From Litorivivens sp041625575 (GTDB lineage: Bacteria; Pseudomonadota; Gammaproteobacteria; Pseudomonadales; Spongiibacteraceae), in the NCBI GenBank assembly GCA_041625575.1, contig JBFJTG010000001.1, forward strand, positions 1-64,000: DNA of 64,000 bases, given 5' to 3'. This document shows, one piece after another, positions 1 to 8,027 of this stretch; positions within the stretch are counted from its first letter, which is position 1; every line of letters starts with the position of its first letter. The notes beneath the pieces were generated by a model. It was not told where the DNA came from and did no database searches. It saw only the letters and a list, made by a program, of their open reading frames with translations. Both the position numbers and the translations under genes were made by a program.

Positions 1-75
1 CATGTTTCAACTGGCTGCTCGAAAAATGATGCTTGCTTTGCGAGCACACGGGAGAGACTGATTGTAGCTTCAGGC

Positions 76-594
76 CTAGCGAATAGGGAAGATGTCACCA
101 TCGCGTTCGCGTGTCCAGAAAGAGTAAACCGGTTCGCTACCCGCTTCATAGTACCAGCGTACTGCTATCAGAGAGTTGGCGGCATTGGGGGCCTGTACGC
201 TAAAGTTCGCCGGTCCTTCAATGGCGGTGCGGATTAGGCAGTTGTCATAGTTGATCGCGTAGCCAGTCTGATTCGGATCGAATTCGCTGCATACCGAGAG
301 GTAACTTGCGGCCTGGTCGGAAGGGGATACCTCCAGAGCCACCAGAGCGGCGGGTAGCTTGAGCCAGGCGGTTTCTTCGCCCAACAGACTGAAGAGCGGG
401 CGGTCGATAAGCAGATAGGTGTAACCATGGCGCAGTGCATATTGCCGCCGTGAATTCAGCAGGCGACGATATCGCCAGTGATAGCCGTTGACTGCGACGC
501 TGAAGACGAGGGTGTCACTTGCTGGCCGTTGGGGGGCCATTGGCTTCGCTTTGTTATTATTCTGGCATAAGGCCTTGATCGGGCTTGGTGTCAT
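76..594 (-). CDS. Hypothetical protein; N-terminal half glycosyltransferase-like
   Basis: I do not recognise this protein as a whole. After a polar N-terminus, the segment with NGYHWRYRRLLNSRRQYA, RHGYTYLLIDRP and AWLKLPAALVAL resembles the first beta-alpha units of small bacterial GT34-like nucleotide-sugar transferases. In that family an acidic DxD strand should follow directly. It is absent here, and the remaining 80 or so residues (YLSVCSEFDPN, ending WTRERDGDIFPIR) match nothing I know. Neither of the other frames restores a DxD. The start is uncertain: ATG codons lie at 594 and 540, and a TTG at 633, none with a good ribosome binding site. It may be a remnant or a fusion, and it is divergent from the DUF2058 gene. 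Confidence 0.45.
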   Translation of the reverse strand: MTPSPIKALCQNNNKAKPMAPQRPASDTLVFSVAVNGYHWRYRRLLNSRRQYALRHGYTYLLIDRPLFSLLGEETAWLKLPAALVALEVSPSDQAASYLSVCSEFDPNQTGYAINYDNCLIRTAIEGPANFSVQAPNAANSLIAVRWYYEAGSEPVYSFWTRERDGDIFPIR

Positions 595-760
595 GACGTG
601 CCCGGGTTTACGCCTGGCGGAATGTTCGCGCAAACGGCCCTAAGCTTTGCGCACAATACGCAAACAAGCTCACAGGCAGCGCCCAATGTCGGCTTGAATG
701 TTTTACAATTGCGCTCCCGAAGGCTTCTTTACCCACACTTATTTTTCTTGGTGAATTCAC

Positions 761-1297
761 ATGAAATCTTTGCAGGAACAACTGCTTCAAGCGGGCATGG
801 TCGATGACAAAAAGGTGAAGCAGCTTAAAAAAGATAAGCGCAAGGCCGCGAAGCAGCCCAAGGGGCATAAGCCGCTTGATGAGACCAAGGCTGCGGCGGC
901 GCAGGCCCTGGCTGAAAAGGCTGAGCGGGATCGCCAGCTAAACCGCCAGCGACAGGCGGAAGCAGAGAAAAAAGCGATTCAGGCCCAAATAGCCCAGTTG
1001 ATTACGGTAAACCGGATTGATCGCAGGCGTGGCGAGCTGGACTACCAGTTTGTGGACGGCAAGAAGATTAAAAAAATCCTTGTCACGAATGACTTACAGC
1101 TGCAGTTGACCCGCGGCCAGATTGCTATCGTGAAGCTCAATGAGGGCTACGAACTGGTGCCGGCCGCGGTTGCGGAGAAGATTAAGCAGCGCGATGAAGC
1201 GCGGGTACTGGTACTGCATGACAAATCCACGGTGGAAGTTGTTGATGAAGATGACCCTTACGCGGACTACAAAATTCCCGACGACTTAATGTGGTAA
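761..1297 (+). CDS. DUF2058 family protein (YaiL-like)
   Basis: This 178-residue, highly charged protein matches the DUF2058 family (E. coli YaiL), whose biochemical role is unsettled. The N-terminus MKSLQEQLLQAGMVDDKKVK is the family signature. It is followed by a Lys/Arg/Ala/Gln-rich helical stretch (about residues 25-85) that looks like a coiled coil, then a small folded domain (IDRRRGELDYQFVDGKKIKK; LTRGQIAIVKLNEGYELVP) and an acidic tail ending DDPYADYKIPDDLMW. The ATG at 761 has GGTGA about six bases upstream. The stop is 10 bases before recQ, so the two are probably co-transcribed. A nucleic-acid-associated role would fit the basic half but is inference. Confidence 0.85.
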   Translation: MKSLQEQLLQAGMVDDKKVKQLKKDKRKAAKQPKGHKPLDETKAAAAQALAEKAERDRQLNRQRQAEAEKKAIQAQIAQLITVNRIDRRRGELDYQFVDGKKIKKILVTNDLQLQLTRGQIAIVKLNEGYELVPAAVAEKIKQRDEARVLVLHDKSTVEVVDEDDPYADYKIPDDLMW

Positions 1298-1307
1298 AGA
1301 ATAGCCT

Positions 1308-3461
1308 TTGAATAATGAAGTAACGAGCTCCAACTCATCCGTCAGCGCTGCGCATCAGGCGCTGCAGTCGGTCTTTGGCTACGAGTCCTTCCGCAATCAG
1401 CAGGAGGCGATTGTCAGCCACCTTGTTGCGGGTGGCGATGCCCTGGTGCTGATGCCGACGGGCGGCGGCAAATCCCTGTGCTTTCAAATACCGGCGCTGG
1501 TTCGCCCCGGTACGGCCATTGTCGTGTCACCCTTGATTGCGCTTATGCGCGATCAGGTGCAGGCCTTGCAACAAAATGGCGTTAGAGCCGAGTACTTGAA
1601 TTCCAGTTTGAGTGCAGACGAGTCCTTTCGGGTGGAAAGTCTGTTCCGGCAGGGCGATCTGGACATGCTCTATGTCGCCCCCGAGCGCCTGATGATGCCG
1701 CGCATGCTGGAGCTGATGGATGCTGGCAAGATATCCCTGTTTGCGATTGATGAAGCGCACTGTGTGTCGCAGTGGGGCCACGATTTTCGGCCGGAGTATA
1801 TTCAGCTCTCTATTCTTCATGAGCGCTATCCTTCCATTCCGCGCATTGCGCTCACGGCGACGGCAGATCAGGCAACCCAACGCGAAATTATTAACCGGCT
1901 CGATTTAAACGATGCCCTGCTCTTCAACGACGGCTTTGACCGCCCCAACATTCGCTACCGTATTAGTGAAAATCAGGGCAACGCCCGCGAGCAGCTTAAG
2001 CGCTTTATTTTGAATGAGCACGAGGGTGAAGCGGGTATTGTGTATTGCCTGTCGCGCCGCAAGGTTGAGGACGTGGCCGAGTGGCTTACCGCTCAGGGCA
2101 TGTGTGCCTTGCCCTACCATGCGGGTTTAAGCAGTGAACTACGAGAGCATCATCAAGAGCGTTTTTTGCGTGAAGACGGTGTCATCATCGTTGCGACCAT
2201 CGCCTTTGGTATGGGCATCGACAAACCCGATGTGCGCTTTGTTGCGCACTTAAGCTTGCCTAAAAGTATTGAAGCCTATTATCAGGAAACCGGTCGTGCG
2301 GGCCGTGACGGCTTGCCCGCCGATGCCTGGATGTCTTACGGCCTGCAAGACGTCATTACTCTGCGCCAGATGCAGGAGCAATCGCAGGCGGAGGAAAGTC
2401 GCAAGCGCGTTGAGCGCCACAAGCTTGATTCAATGTTGGGTTTGTGCGAAATGCACTCTTGCCGTCGGCAAGCCTTGCTGCGGTATTTTGATGACGAGAT
2501 GCCTGAGCCCTGTGGTAATTGTGACAACTGCCTGACGCCACCGGAAACCTGGGATGCCAGCGTCGCTGCGCAGAAGGCGCTGTCTTGTGTTTACCGCACT
2601 GGCCAGCGTTTTGGTGTTAACTATCTGGTGGATGTTTTGATGGGCGTTGCTTCAGGACGCGTGTTTGAGCGAATTCAGCAGTTTGGTCATGAGAAGCTAT
2701 CGGTATACGGTATCGGCAAAGAACTTTCCCAAGGTGAGTGGCGCACCCTGTTCAGGCAGTTGATCGCCGGCGGCTGGTTAAGTGTCGATTACGAAGGGCA
2801 TGGTAGTGTGCGCCTGACGGAAGCGGCGCGCCCCGTGCTCAAGGGTGAGCAGACGTTGACGCTGCGCAAGATGCTTAAGGTCAGCAAAAGCAAAAACAAG
2901 AAAGTATCAGCCAGTTTCAGCGGTGGCAGTGGTCGGCTGTGGGATGCTTTGCGCGAGCATCGCAAAAAGCTGGCCGAAGAGCAGGGTGTTCCGGCCTACG
3001 TTATTTTTCACGACGCGACCCTCGCTGCCATGGTGGAGCGGGTGCCGCAGAGCCTGGAGCAATTGGGCAACATTTCCGGTATTGGTGAGCGCAAGCTTGA
3101 AGCCTATGGTGAAAGCTTTTTGAGCGTTATTCTCGACAATGCCGAGCCGGCGCCGGTTACCGATACTGTCGCAGAGACATTAACCTTGCTGAGCCTCGGC
3201 GCTGAGCCTTTGGAAATTGCGCATAAGCGCGATCTCACGCTCGCGACGGTTTATCGGCATTTGGCGCTAGGCATCGAACGTGAGGAAATTGATCTGGCGG
3301 ACGTGCTGGACATTGATAACAAATCCTTGAGCGCGCTCTATTCGGCTTTTGAGCAACAGGAAGGTAGCGCGTTAAAACCGGTATATGAATTATTTGATGG
3401 CGAGTACGACTACGGCGTGCTGGATTGTGTACGCGCCGCGATGAAGCGTGCTACTGCTTGA
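1308..3461 (+). CDS. recQ: ATP-dependent DNA helicase RecQ
   Basis: RecQ is a 3'-5' superfamily 2 helicase acting in recombination and fork repair. Visible parts are Walker A PTGGGKS (residues 50-56), DEAH (148-151) followed by the RecQ-type CVSQWGHDFRPEY loop, and motif VI QETGRAGRDG. A four-cysteine zinc site (CRRQALLRYF... CGNCDNC), a winged-helix RQC region and an HRDC domain (AYVIFHDATL onward) follow. A further C-terminal helical module of roughly 100 residues (TLLSLGAEPLEIAHKRDLT) takes it to 717 residues, against about 610 for E. coli RecQ. The start is probably TTG at 1308: the ATG at 1315 is out of frame, and the next in-frame ATG lies inside the Walker A strand. Confidence 0.96.
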   Translation: MNNEVTSSNSSVSAAHQALQSVFGYESFRNQQEAIVSHLVAGGDALVLMPTGGGKSLCFQIPALVRPGTAIVVSPLIALMRDQVQALQQNGVRAEYLNSSLSADESFRVESLFRQGDLDMLYVAPERLMMPRMLELMDAGKISLFAIDEAHCVSQWGHDFRPEYIQLSILHERYPSIPRIALTATADQATQREIINRLDLNDALLFNDGFDRPNIRYRISENQGNAREQLKRFILNEHEGEAGIVYCLSRRKVEDVAEWLTAQGMCALPYHAGLSSELREHHQERFLREDGVIIVATIAFGMGIDKPDVRFVAHLSLPKSIEAYYQETGRAGRDGLPADAWMSYGLQDVITLRQMQEQSQAEESRKRVERHKLDSMLGLCEMHSCRRQALLRYFDDEMPEPCGNCDNCLTPPETWDASVAAQKALSCVYRTGQRFGVNYLVDVLMGVASGRVFERIQQFGHEKLSVYGIGKELSQGEWRTLFRQLIAGGWLSVDYEGHGSVRLTEAARPVLKGEQTLTLRKMLKVSKSKNKKVSASFSGGSGRLWDALREHRKKLAEEQGVPAYVIFHDATLAAMVERVPQSLEQLGNISGIGERKLEAYGESFLSVILDNAEPAPVTDTVAETLTLLSLGAEPLEIAHKRDLTLATVYRHLALGIEREEIDLADVLDIDNKSLSALYSAFEQQEGSALKPVYELFDGEYDYGVLDCVRAAMKRATA

Positions 3462-3492
3462 GGACTTATCGCGGCTGAGACTGCAGTGGCGT

Positions 3493-3942
3493 CTACCGAA
3501 TTGGCTCCAGCACGACCACCGGAATTTGCCTTGCGGTCGCCGCCTGATAATCGGTATAGGGCGCGTAGTACTCCACCATTTTTTTCCATAGCTTTTCGCG
3601 TTCCATGCCATCGGCTATTCTAGCAGTTGCCTTGAATTCGTCGTTGGCGACTTTGACCTGAACTTCAGGTTGATCCATCAAATTCAGATACCACGCCGGG
3701 TGTGCGGGGGCGCCGCCCTTTGAGGCAATGACGCAATAGCCGCCGCTGTCGGTAGGACGATAGATCAGCGGAATGCTTAGCGAGTTTCCGGATTTGCGGC
3801 CTTTTGTCGTCAATAGCAATGTCGAGAGTAAACCTTTGCCACCGCCCAATGCAGCATCCCACAGGTGCGCTGCTTCGCCGTCGCGCTGGTATAGCTCAAC
3901 GTGGTCTTTTATCCATTGCGGTAAAGAGCTGGGTAGGCTCAT
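3493..3942 (-). CDS. Deazaflavin (F420)-type nitroreductase family protein
   Basis: This 149-residue protein fits the DDN/F420H2-dependent reductase family (split beta-barrel flavin-binding fold), best known from actinobacteria. Family features are LLLTTKGRKSGNSLSIPLIY, then YCVIASKGGAPAHPAWYLNL, a strand with PEVQVKV, and the terminal VEYYAPYTDYQAATARQIPVVVLEP. The cofactor cannot be read from sequence. Gammaproteobacteria commonly carry such genes, and whether they use F420, FMN or haem-like ligands varies. It converges on recQ and has its own upstream region. The ATG at 3942 follows an AGGAG-like element about 6 bases upstream. Confidence 0.85.
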   Translation of the reverse strand: MSLPSSLPQWIKDHVELYQRDGEAAHLWDAALGGGKGLLSTLLLTTKGRKSGNSLSIPLIYRPTDSGGYCVIASKGGAPAHPAWYLNLMDQPEVQVKVANDEFKATARIADGMEREKLWKKMVEYYAPYTDYQAATARQIPVVVLEPIR

Positions 3943-4024
3943 CGCACTTTCTCCTTGCTAGTTAACCAGTCTTGATCATAGCAGCACTGCGGCGGCTCTG
4001 AGGAGCCTTGTTAGCAATAAGGCA

Positions 4025-4052
4025 GCGCTCTGCCGGGATTTCAGCAGAGCGC
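4025..4052 (-). terminator. Terminator-like hairpin after the ceramidase gene
   Basis: A perfect 9-bp inverted repeat (GCGCTCTGC / GCAGAGCGC) with a 10-base loop sits 24 bases past the ceramidase stop. The following bases are only moderately T-rich, so termination strength is uncertain. Confidence 0.45.
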
Positions 4053-4076
4053 AATCGAGGTGCTTGGGGCCAGCGT

Positions 4077-6464
4077 TTAGGGGCAGCTGTTTTCGGTCGT
4101 TATGATAGTGAAAGTGTTGGAAACCCCTTCATAAGGCTGTGCCTCTGGGGATTGCATTCCTCGCGACGCGCCCACCACTCGAATACGGTAAGTACCGGTA
4201 GGGGTGTTAGCAGGAATCGTCCAGCTCACAAGCCCGGTGCCGCCGCTGCTGAACTGTGGTCTCTCTTGCGCAACAGGATTCTGGGTGAGTGGTTTCCATT
4301 CGTAAAACAGTTCCGGTGTGCGGTCTTCTTCAATAATTTGCCACTCGCCACTGGCCAGTTCTTTTTCAACATAGACATAACTTTTTTGAATGCGCAGGTC
4401 GTTGCCCGGATGACCTACGACGAACTCGGCCTGAAGTACCTGGCCAGCCGATATTGAGCTTGGTGGTTGCAAAACAACCGTGCCGGGGCTGCCACCAGGA
4501 TGCGGTGATTCCTGCGGGCCGGGGAACAAACTCAGGTCGGTGCGAGCCCCGGGAGCCGGCGGCGCTTTCGGTGCAAGTCCGTCGCGCATTGCGCGTGCAA
4601 GTTTTAGGGACTCCTGTGCCACAGCGGCTTGCGTCCATGGGCCGTACAAAGTCGAAGCGCCTTCGTACTGCTGGGAGGAGTACTCTTCGCGCGTGGTCAG
4701 ATAGTGCACGTAGCCATTTACCAGGCCGGCAATCACAACGGTGTCGACACCCACCGGAGCTAGCTCCTCGAGCAATAACGATCGAATGCGTCTGGCTGAC
4801 ATGGTGGTGACTTCCCACGGGATACCCAGTAATGCGAAGTTGCCAATGCGGAAAATCTGGAAGGGCAGTACGTCAGCGCCCCGCGGCAACAGTAGCGGCT
4901 TCTCGGCCTGACAGGAAAAGTCACCAATAAACGCCGGAATATTTTGCGCATTGCACATCAGCGTTGCCGATAGGAACTGGCCTGGAATGCTGTCCTTCGG
5001 CCAGCTACCAGGAAAGCCGCTCAGGCGCGAACCACTTAACGCAGTGACGTCGGCCTGAGCTGCTTCGAGCACGGCGGGATCGTCACTGCAGGTCAAGCCT
5101 TCCTGGGTGGGCCCGGGGCCGTCTTCAGCACCGGCACCAAAGGAGGTGCCCAGAATGCCATCGCAAGTTTTCTTAAGGGCTTCGTCGAGTTCGGGCGGAT
5201 GCTTCAGGCTGGCGAGAACCAGGGGATCATCAACGGTGATGTCGGTAATCGGAATGCGCAGGAAGTGGTAGTCCACCGGGCCGCTAACCGTTGAGCCTTT
5301 ACCATAGAGTTCAATGGCGCGAGCGAGTTGCTTAATGCCCGAAATGGCGTTGGAGTCGAAATCGTTCACACCGCCGCCACGTTTGGGGCTGGGGTAGGGG
5401 AATTGTTCTACAGCGATATTGGGTGAGGCATCGCCTTCATCGGCCTGGGCGAAGGCAGCCACAAAGGTGCCTTGCGCAGGGTCGGCGCGATAGTTGGTGC
5501 CCATCAGCCGCTCAAAGCCCAATGATGCGTGGCCTTTAACATCCCCACTCACAAAGTGTTGATTGGGACCGATAACCGTAGGATGCACGCCAAACCAGTT
5601 AATCAGGCCGGGCACCTGACCATTGCTACGCGTTAGCTCAAGCTGCACCATTCGCTTGTTTACCTGTGTTTCTTCATTCCGTGCGTTCAGGAACAGTGCG
5701 CGTTCGGCGGCAGTATTTTTGGCGTAGGCCGGCTTGGAGCGATTAATATTTGCGTTCAGAAGTTCGCCGGATGACAGCGCGATCTTGGCGGGCTCAGGGT
5801 TGGCAACAAGATTAGCGTGGGCTTTTAAAATAGCGTTGAAGATACCGCCAACTATGACGGCTTCACCGTTGCCAACACCGGCGAGACCCTCACCGGGGTC
5901 TGAATGCGTGTGCGTTACCGACAACATGACGTTGTTGGCGTTGTAGAAAGTTTTCAAAGCCTCGTCGGCGGCAATCTCTGCGAGCACGGCATTGCGCATT
6001 GATGCGCTCATTAATCCCGTGTCGATGGAAACAAACATCACCCGCTTGCCGTTGCAGGGAGAAGCAATGGCGAAAGCGCGTGCATAGACCCGCGAGTGCA
6101 GGCCACTGAATACTTGCTGGGGGTTAACCCAGGCGAGGCTGGCGGTGTCGGCGATGGGTGCTGTTATATCGTGTAGGCCGGTACCCACCAGATAGTCTTC
6201 ATTGTTGACGCACTGCGAGGGGCTGCCCAGTGGTGCAGAGACATCTACCTCCAGTCGCCCGGGCGCGTCGAGACCGCTGCCAACCAGGCGACGTTTGTCA
6301 TTCACCAGACACTGGGCAGCAGGTTCGTCCAGCAATTGTGTTTGCGTGGGCTGTTCCGGCGGATTGACTTGGGGGGCAGAGCCGCCCTTGCTGCTGTCAC
6401 TGTCATGGCAGGCGCTCAGAGGTAGAGCGCAAAGAATCAATAATCCGAGTCGTGGCAATGACAT
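4077..6464 (-). CDS. Neutral ceramidase, predicted lipoprotein
   Basis: Neutral/alkaline ceramidases hydrolyse the amide bond of ceramide to sphingosine and fatty acid. The 795-residue protein begins with a lipoprotein signal (lipobox LSAC, Cys19). Family landmarks are YLVGTGLHDITAP (near 91-103), the metal-site histidines in THTHSDPGE (H185, H187) and FGVHP (H294), and the nucleophile region GDASPN (Ser347), which corresponds to GDVSPN in characterised enzymes. A C-terminal immunoglobulin-like domain follows (SSISAGQVLQAEFVVGHPGNDLRIQ). A lipid-anchored form is unusual, since the best-studied bacterial homologue is secreted. It stands alone between a nitroreductase and a DedA-like gene. The substrate could be a related N-acyl lipid. 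Confidence 0.93.
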   Translation of the reverse strand: MSLPRLGLLILCALPLSACHDSDSSKGGSAPQVNPPEQPTQTQLLDEPAAQCLVNDKRRLVGSGLDAPGRLEVDVSAPLGSPSQCVNNEDYLVGTGLHDITAPIADTASLAWVNPQQVFSGLHSRVYARAFAIASPCNGKRVMFVSIDTGLMSASMRNAVLAEIAADEALKTFYNANNVMLSVTHTHSDPGEGLAGVGNGEAVIVGGIFNAILKAHANLVANPEPAKIALSSGELLNANINRSKPAYAKNTAAERALFLNARNEETQVNKRMVQLELTRSNGQVPGLINWFGVHPTVIGPNQHFVSGDVKGHASLGFERLMGTNYRADPAQGTFVAAFAQADEGDASPNIAVEQFPYPSPKRGGGVNDFDSNAISGIKQLARAIELYGKGSTVSGPVDYHFLRIPITDITVDDPLVLASLKHPPELDEALKKTCDGILGTSFGAGAEDGPGPTQEGLTCSDDPAVLEAAQADVTALSGSRLSGFPGSWPKDSIPGQFLSATLMCNAQNIPAFIGDFSCQAEKPLLLPRGADVLPFQIFRIGNFALLGIPWEVTTMSARRIRSLLLEELAPVGVDTVVIAGLVNGYVHYLTTREEYSSQQYEGASTLYGPWTQAAVAQESLKLARAMRDGLAPKAPPAPGARTDLSLFPGPQESPHPGGSPGTVVLQPPSSISAGQVLQAEFVVGHPGNDLRIQKSYVYVEKELASGEWQIIEEDRTPELFYEWKPLTQNPVAQERPQFSSGGTGLVSWTIPANTPTGTYRIRVVGASRGMQSPEAQPYEGVSNTFTIITTENSCP

Positions 6465-6601
6465 ACTGACTAATCCTAATCGTTAGTTACAAGGTGTTCG
6501 CGCAAAATAAGTCATTTCATCATTGCACTGGGGTAAGGGGTACTGCCTGATTATAGCGTATTCGGCGGCCTGCCTGCGCTAGTCAGTGGTGCCTGTAAAT
6601 T

Positions 6602-7054
6602 TTACTTCACGACAGCGTCAAACTGGAGCACCGTAAAAGTGAGCACAATGTATCGCAGTAGTTTCCCGGTGCCCACCAACACGATAAACCAATGCAGCTG
6701 AATGCGGAGAATGCCGGCTATAACGGTCAATGGGTCGCCAATGACTGGCACCCAGGCAAACAGAAGTGAAAACAAGCCATAGCGCTCGAAGCGCTGCCTG
6801 GCGCGCAAAAAATCGTCGTCCGACATCTTGAGCCATTTTTTAATCAGATTCTGGCTGGCCCAGTAGCCAAGGGCATAGTTGGTGAGTGAGCCCAGTACAT
6901 TTCCCGCGGTTGCGGTCAACACGAGGGGCTGCGCAGGTAGACCGCTGAGCAGAAGTGCAATCAATACGACTTCTGAGCCCAGCGGCAAAATTGTTGCAGC
7001 CAGAAAAGCGGCTGCAAAGAGTCCGGTGTAGCCGAACTCCGAAAAATATTCCAT
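6602..7054 (-). CDS. YqaA family membrane protein (DedA/VTT-like)
   Basis: This 150-residue inner-membrane protein belongs to the YqaA branch of the DedA/VTT superfamily. Visible features are hydrophobic segments at about residues 8-40 and 45-65, the hallmark FxAWxPxxGDPLTxxAG (here LLFAWVPVIGDPLTVIAGIL, about 99-118), and a final membrane helix. DedA relatives are implicated in lipid scrambling and envelope homeostasis. The role of YqaA itself is not established. The ATG at 7054 is followed by MEYFSEFGYTGLFAAAFLAA, the usual family start. It lies just downstream of the YaeQ gene on the same strand. Confidence 0.9.
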   Translation of the reverse strand: MEYFSEFGYTGLFAAAFLAATILPLGSEVVLIALLLSGLPAQPLVLTATAGNVLGSLTNYALGYWASQNLIKKWLKMSDDDFLRARQRFERYGLFSLLFAWVPVIGDPLTVIAGILRIQLHWFIVLVGTGKLLRYIVLTFTVLQFDAVVK

Positions 7055-7092
7055 GGTGCTAAAACTCGAATGTCGTTCAGTTGGAACAATTG

Positions 7093-7626
7093 CTAGGGGG
7101 TTAGTGCTACCCAGCTAAGCTCACAATGGCTGTTGTCGGCGGTAAAGTAAGCTGAGCCTCCCGACAGGGTAAGACTAAAATCCATGGTGCGTTCAACCAT
7201 TGCAGCCAGGCGCTGAACGCCGCTCCAGTCAAGCTGGTAGACTTTTGCATTCAGAGCACTCAATTTACTGCCTTCCTGCGACCACCAGACAGGGGACTTG
7301 GTATTGAAACTGTAGATCTTTACCGTCTCGGATATCCGGCTCGCCTTTTTAATGCGGTCAACGCCCGGCTCGCCAACATCAAGCCACAACTTGATGCGGT
7401 CGTCGAGAGTACGGGGCCAAATATCGGGTTCGTCACTCACGCTTAATCCTTTACCGAATTCCAAACCTTCTTCGACATTAATGCAATAGGCCAAAACGCG
7501 AACCATCATGCGCTCTAATGTTTCTGAAGGATGCTGAGCCACGGTCAACTGTAGCGGCTTATATAGATCGCGGTCCATGTCGGACAGCATCAGTTTCAGT
7601 TTGTAGATAGTTGGCTTGAGGGCCAT
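7093..7626 (-). CDS. yaeQ: YaeQ family protein
   Basis: YaeQ is a conserved proteobacterial protein with a PD-(D/E)XK nuclease-like fold. E. coli YaeQ was reported as a suppressor in an RfaH-related context, but its function is unresolved. The sequence carries the family start MALKPTIYKLKLMLSDMDRD, the middle block RMMVRVLAYCINVEEGLEFGKGLS with DEPDIW, and the WLDVGEP motif. I chose the ATG at 7626 (177 residues). It has AAGGAA six or more bases upstream and matches the family N-terminus, while the 18 extra upstream codons do not. It is read in the same direction as the small membrane protein gene above it. Confidence 0.92.
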   Translation of the reverse strand: MALKPTIYKLKLMLSDMDRDLYKPLQLTVAQHPSETLERMMVRVLAYCINVEEGLEFGKGLSVSDEPDIWPRTLDDRIKLWLDVGEPGVDRIKKASRISETVKIYSFNTKSPVWWSQEGSKLSALNAKVYQLDWSGVQRLAAMVERTMDFSLTLSGGSAYFTADNSHCELSWVALTP

Positions 7627-7716
7627 GTAATTCCTTAAGGAAAGCGTCCATGTTGGACGCTTAATAGAAGTCAGAAACAATGGTGATATTTCAGCCGCGT
7701 CAGCGCTCGCGCGAGT

Positions 7717-7956
7717 TTAAGTCATTGCCGACAGATAGTCATAGGCATAATAGAGTGTCAGGAAAATCATCAGCCATGCGAGCACGCCCACGAAGCCAAC
7801 GGTAGAGCTTTCCGGGTCGATTTTTTTGGAAAATGGCCGACACAATAGATAGCCCAATCCCTTTATCAATATTTCGACGACGAAATTGCCGAAAAATTTG
7901 CCAAGCGCTTTTAAAGCTCCACTCAGAAAGTCCGTTGCCAGATCGTCTATTGCCAT
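7717..7956 (-). CDS. Small hypothetical membrane protein
   Basis: This 79-residue protein has no family I recognise. It starts MAIDDLATDFLSGALKALGK, contains an amphipathic glycine-rich stretch to about residue 40, and a clear membrane helix near the C-terminus (VGFVGVLAWLMIFLTLYYAY). The ATG at 7956 is preceded by AAAGGAC at good spacing, which favours it over a start 13 codons upstream. Position between the lipoprotein hydrolase and YaeQ genes suggests co-transcription with them, but gives no functional clue. Confidence 0.6.
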   Translation of the reverse strand: MAIDDLATDFLSGALKALGKFFGNFVVEILIKGLGYLLCRPFSKKIDPESSTVGFVGVLAWLMIFLTLYYAYDYLSAMT

Positions 7957-8027
7957 TGGCTTGTCCTTTGGAAAGCGCTTTGCTTTCCATATCAATTCAT
8001 CCTGAAGTCCAAGGCGCTATTTGTGCA

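Noticed and set aside
598..807. A 69-codon plus-strand frame upstream of the DUF2058 gene.
   Set aside because: It overlaps the start of the DUF2058 gene, has no ribosome binding site and no recognisable features.
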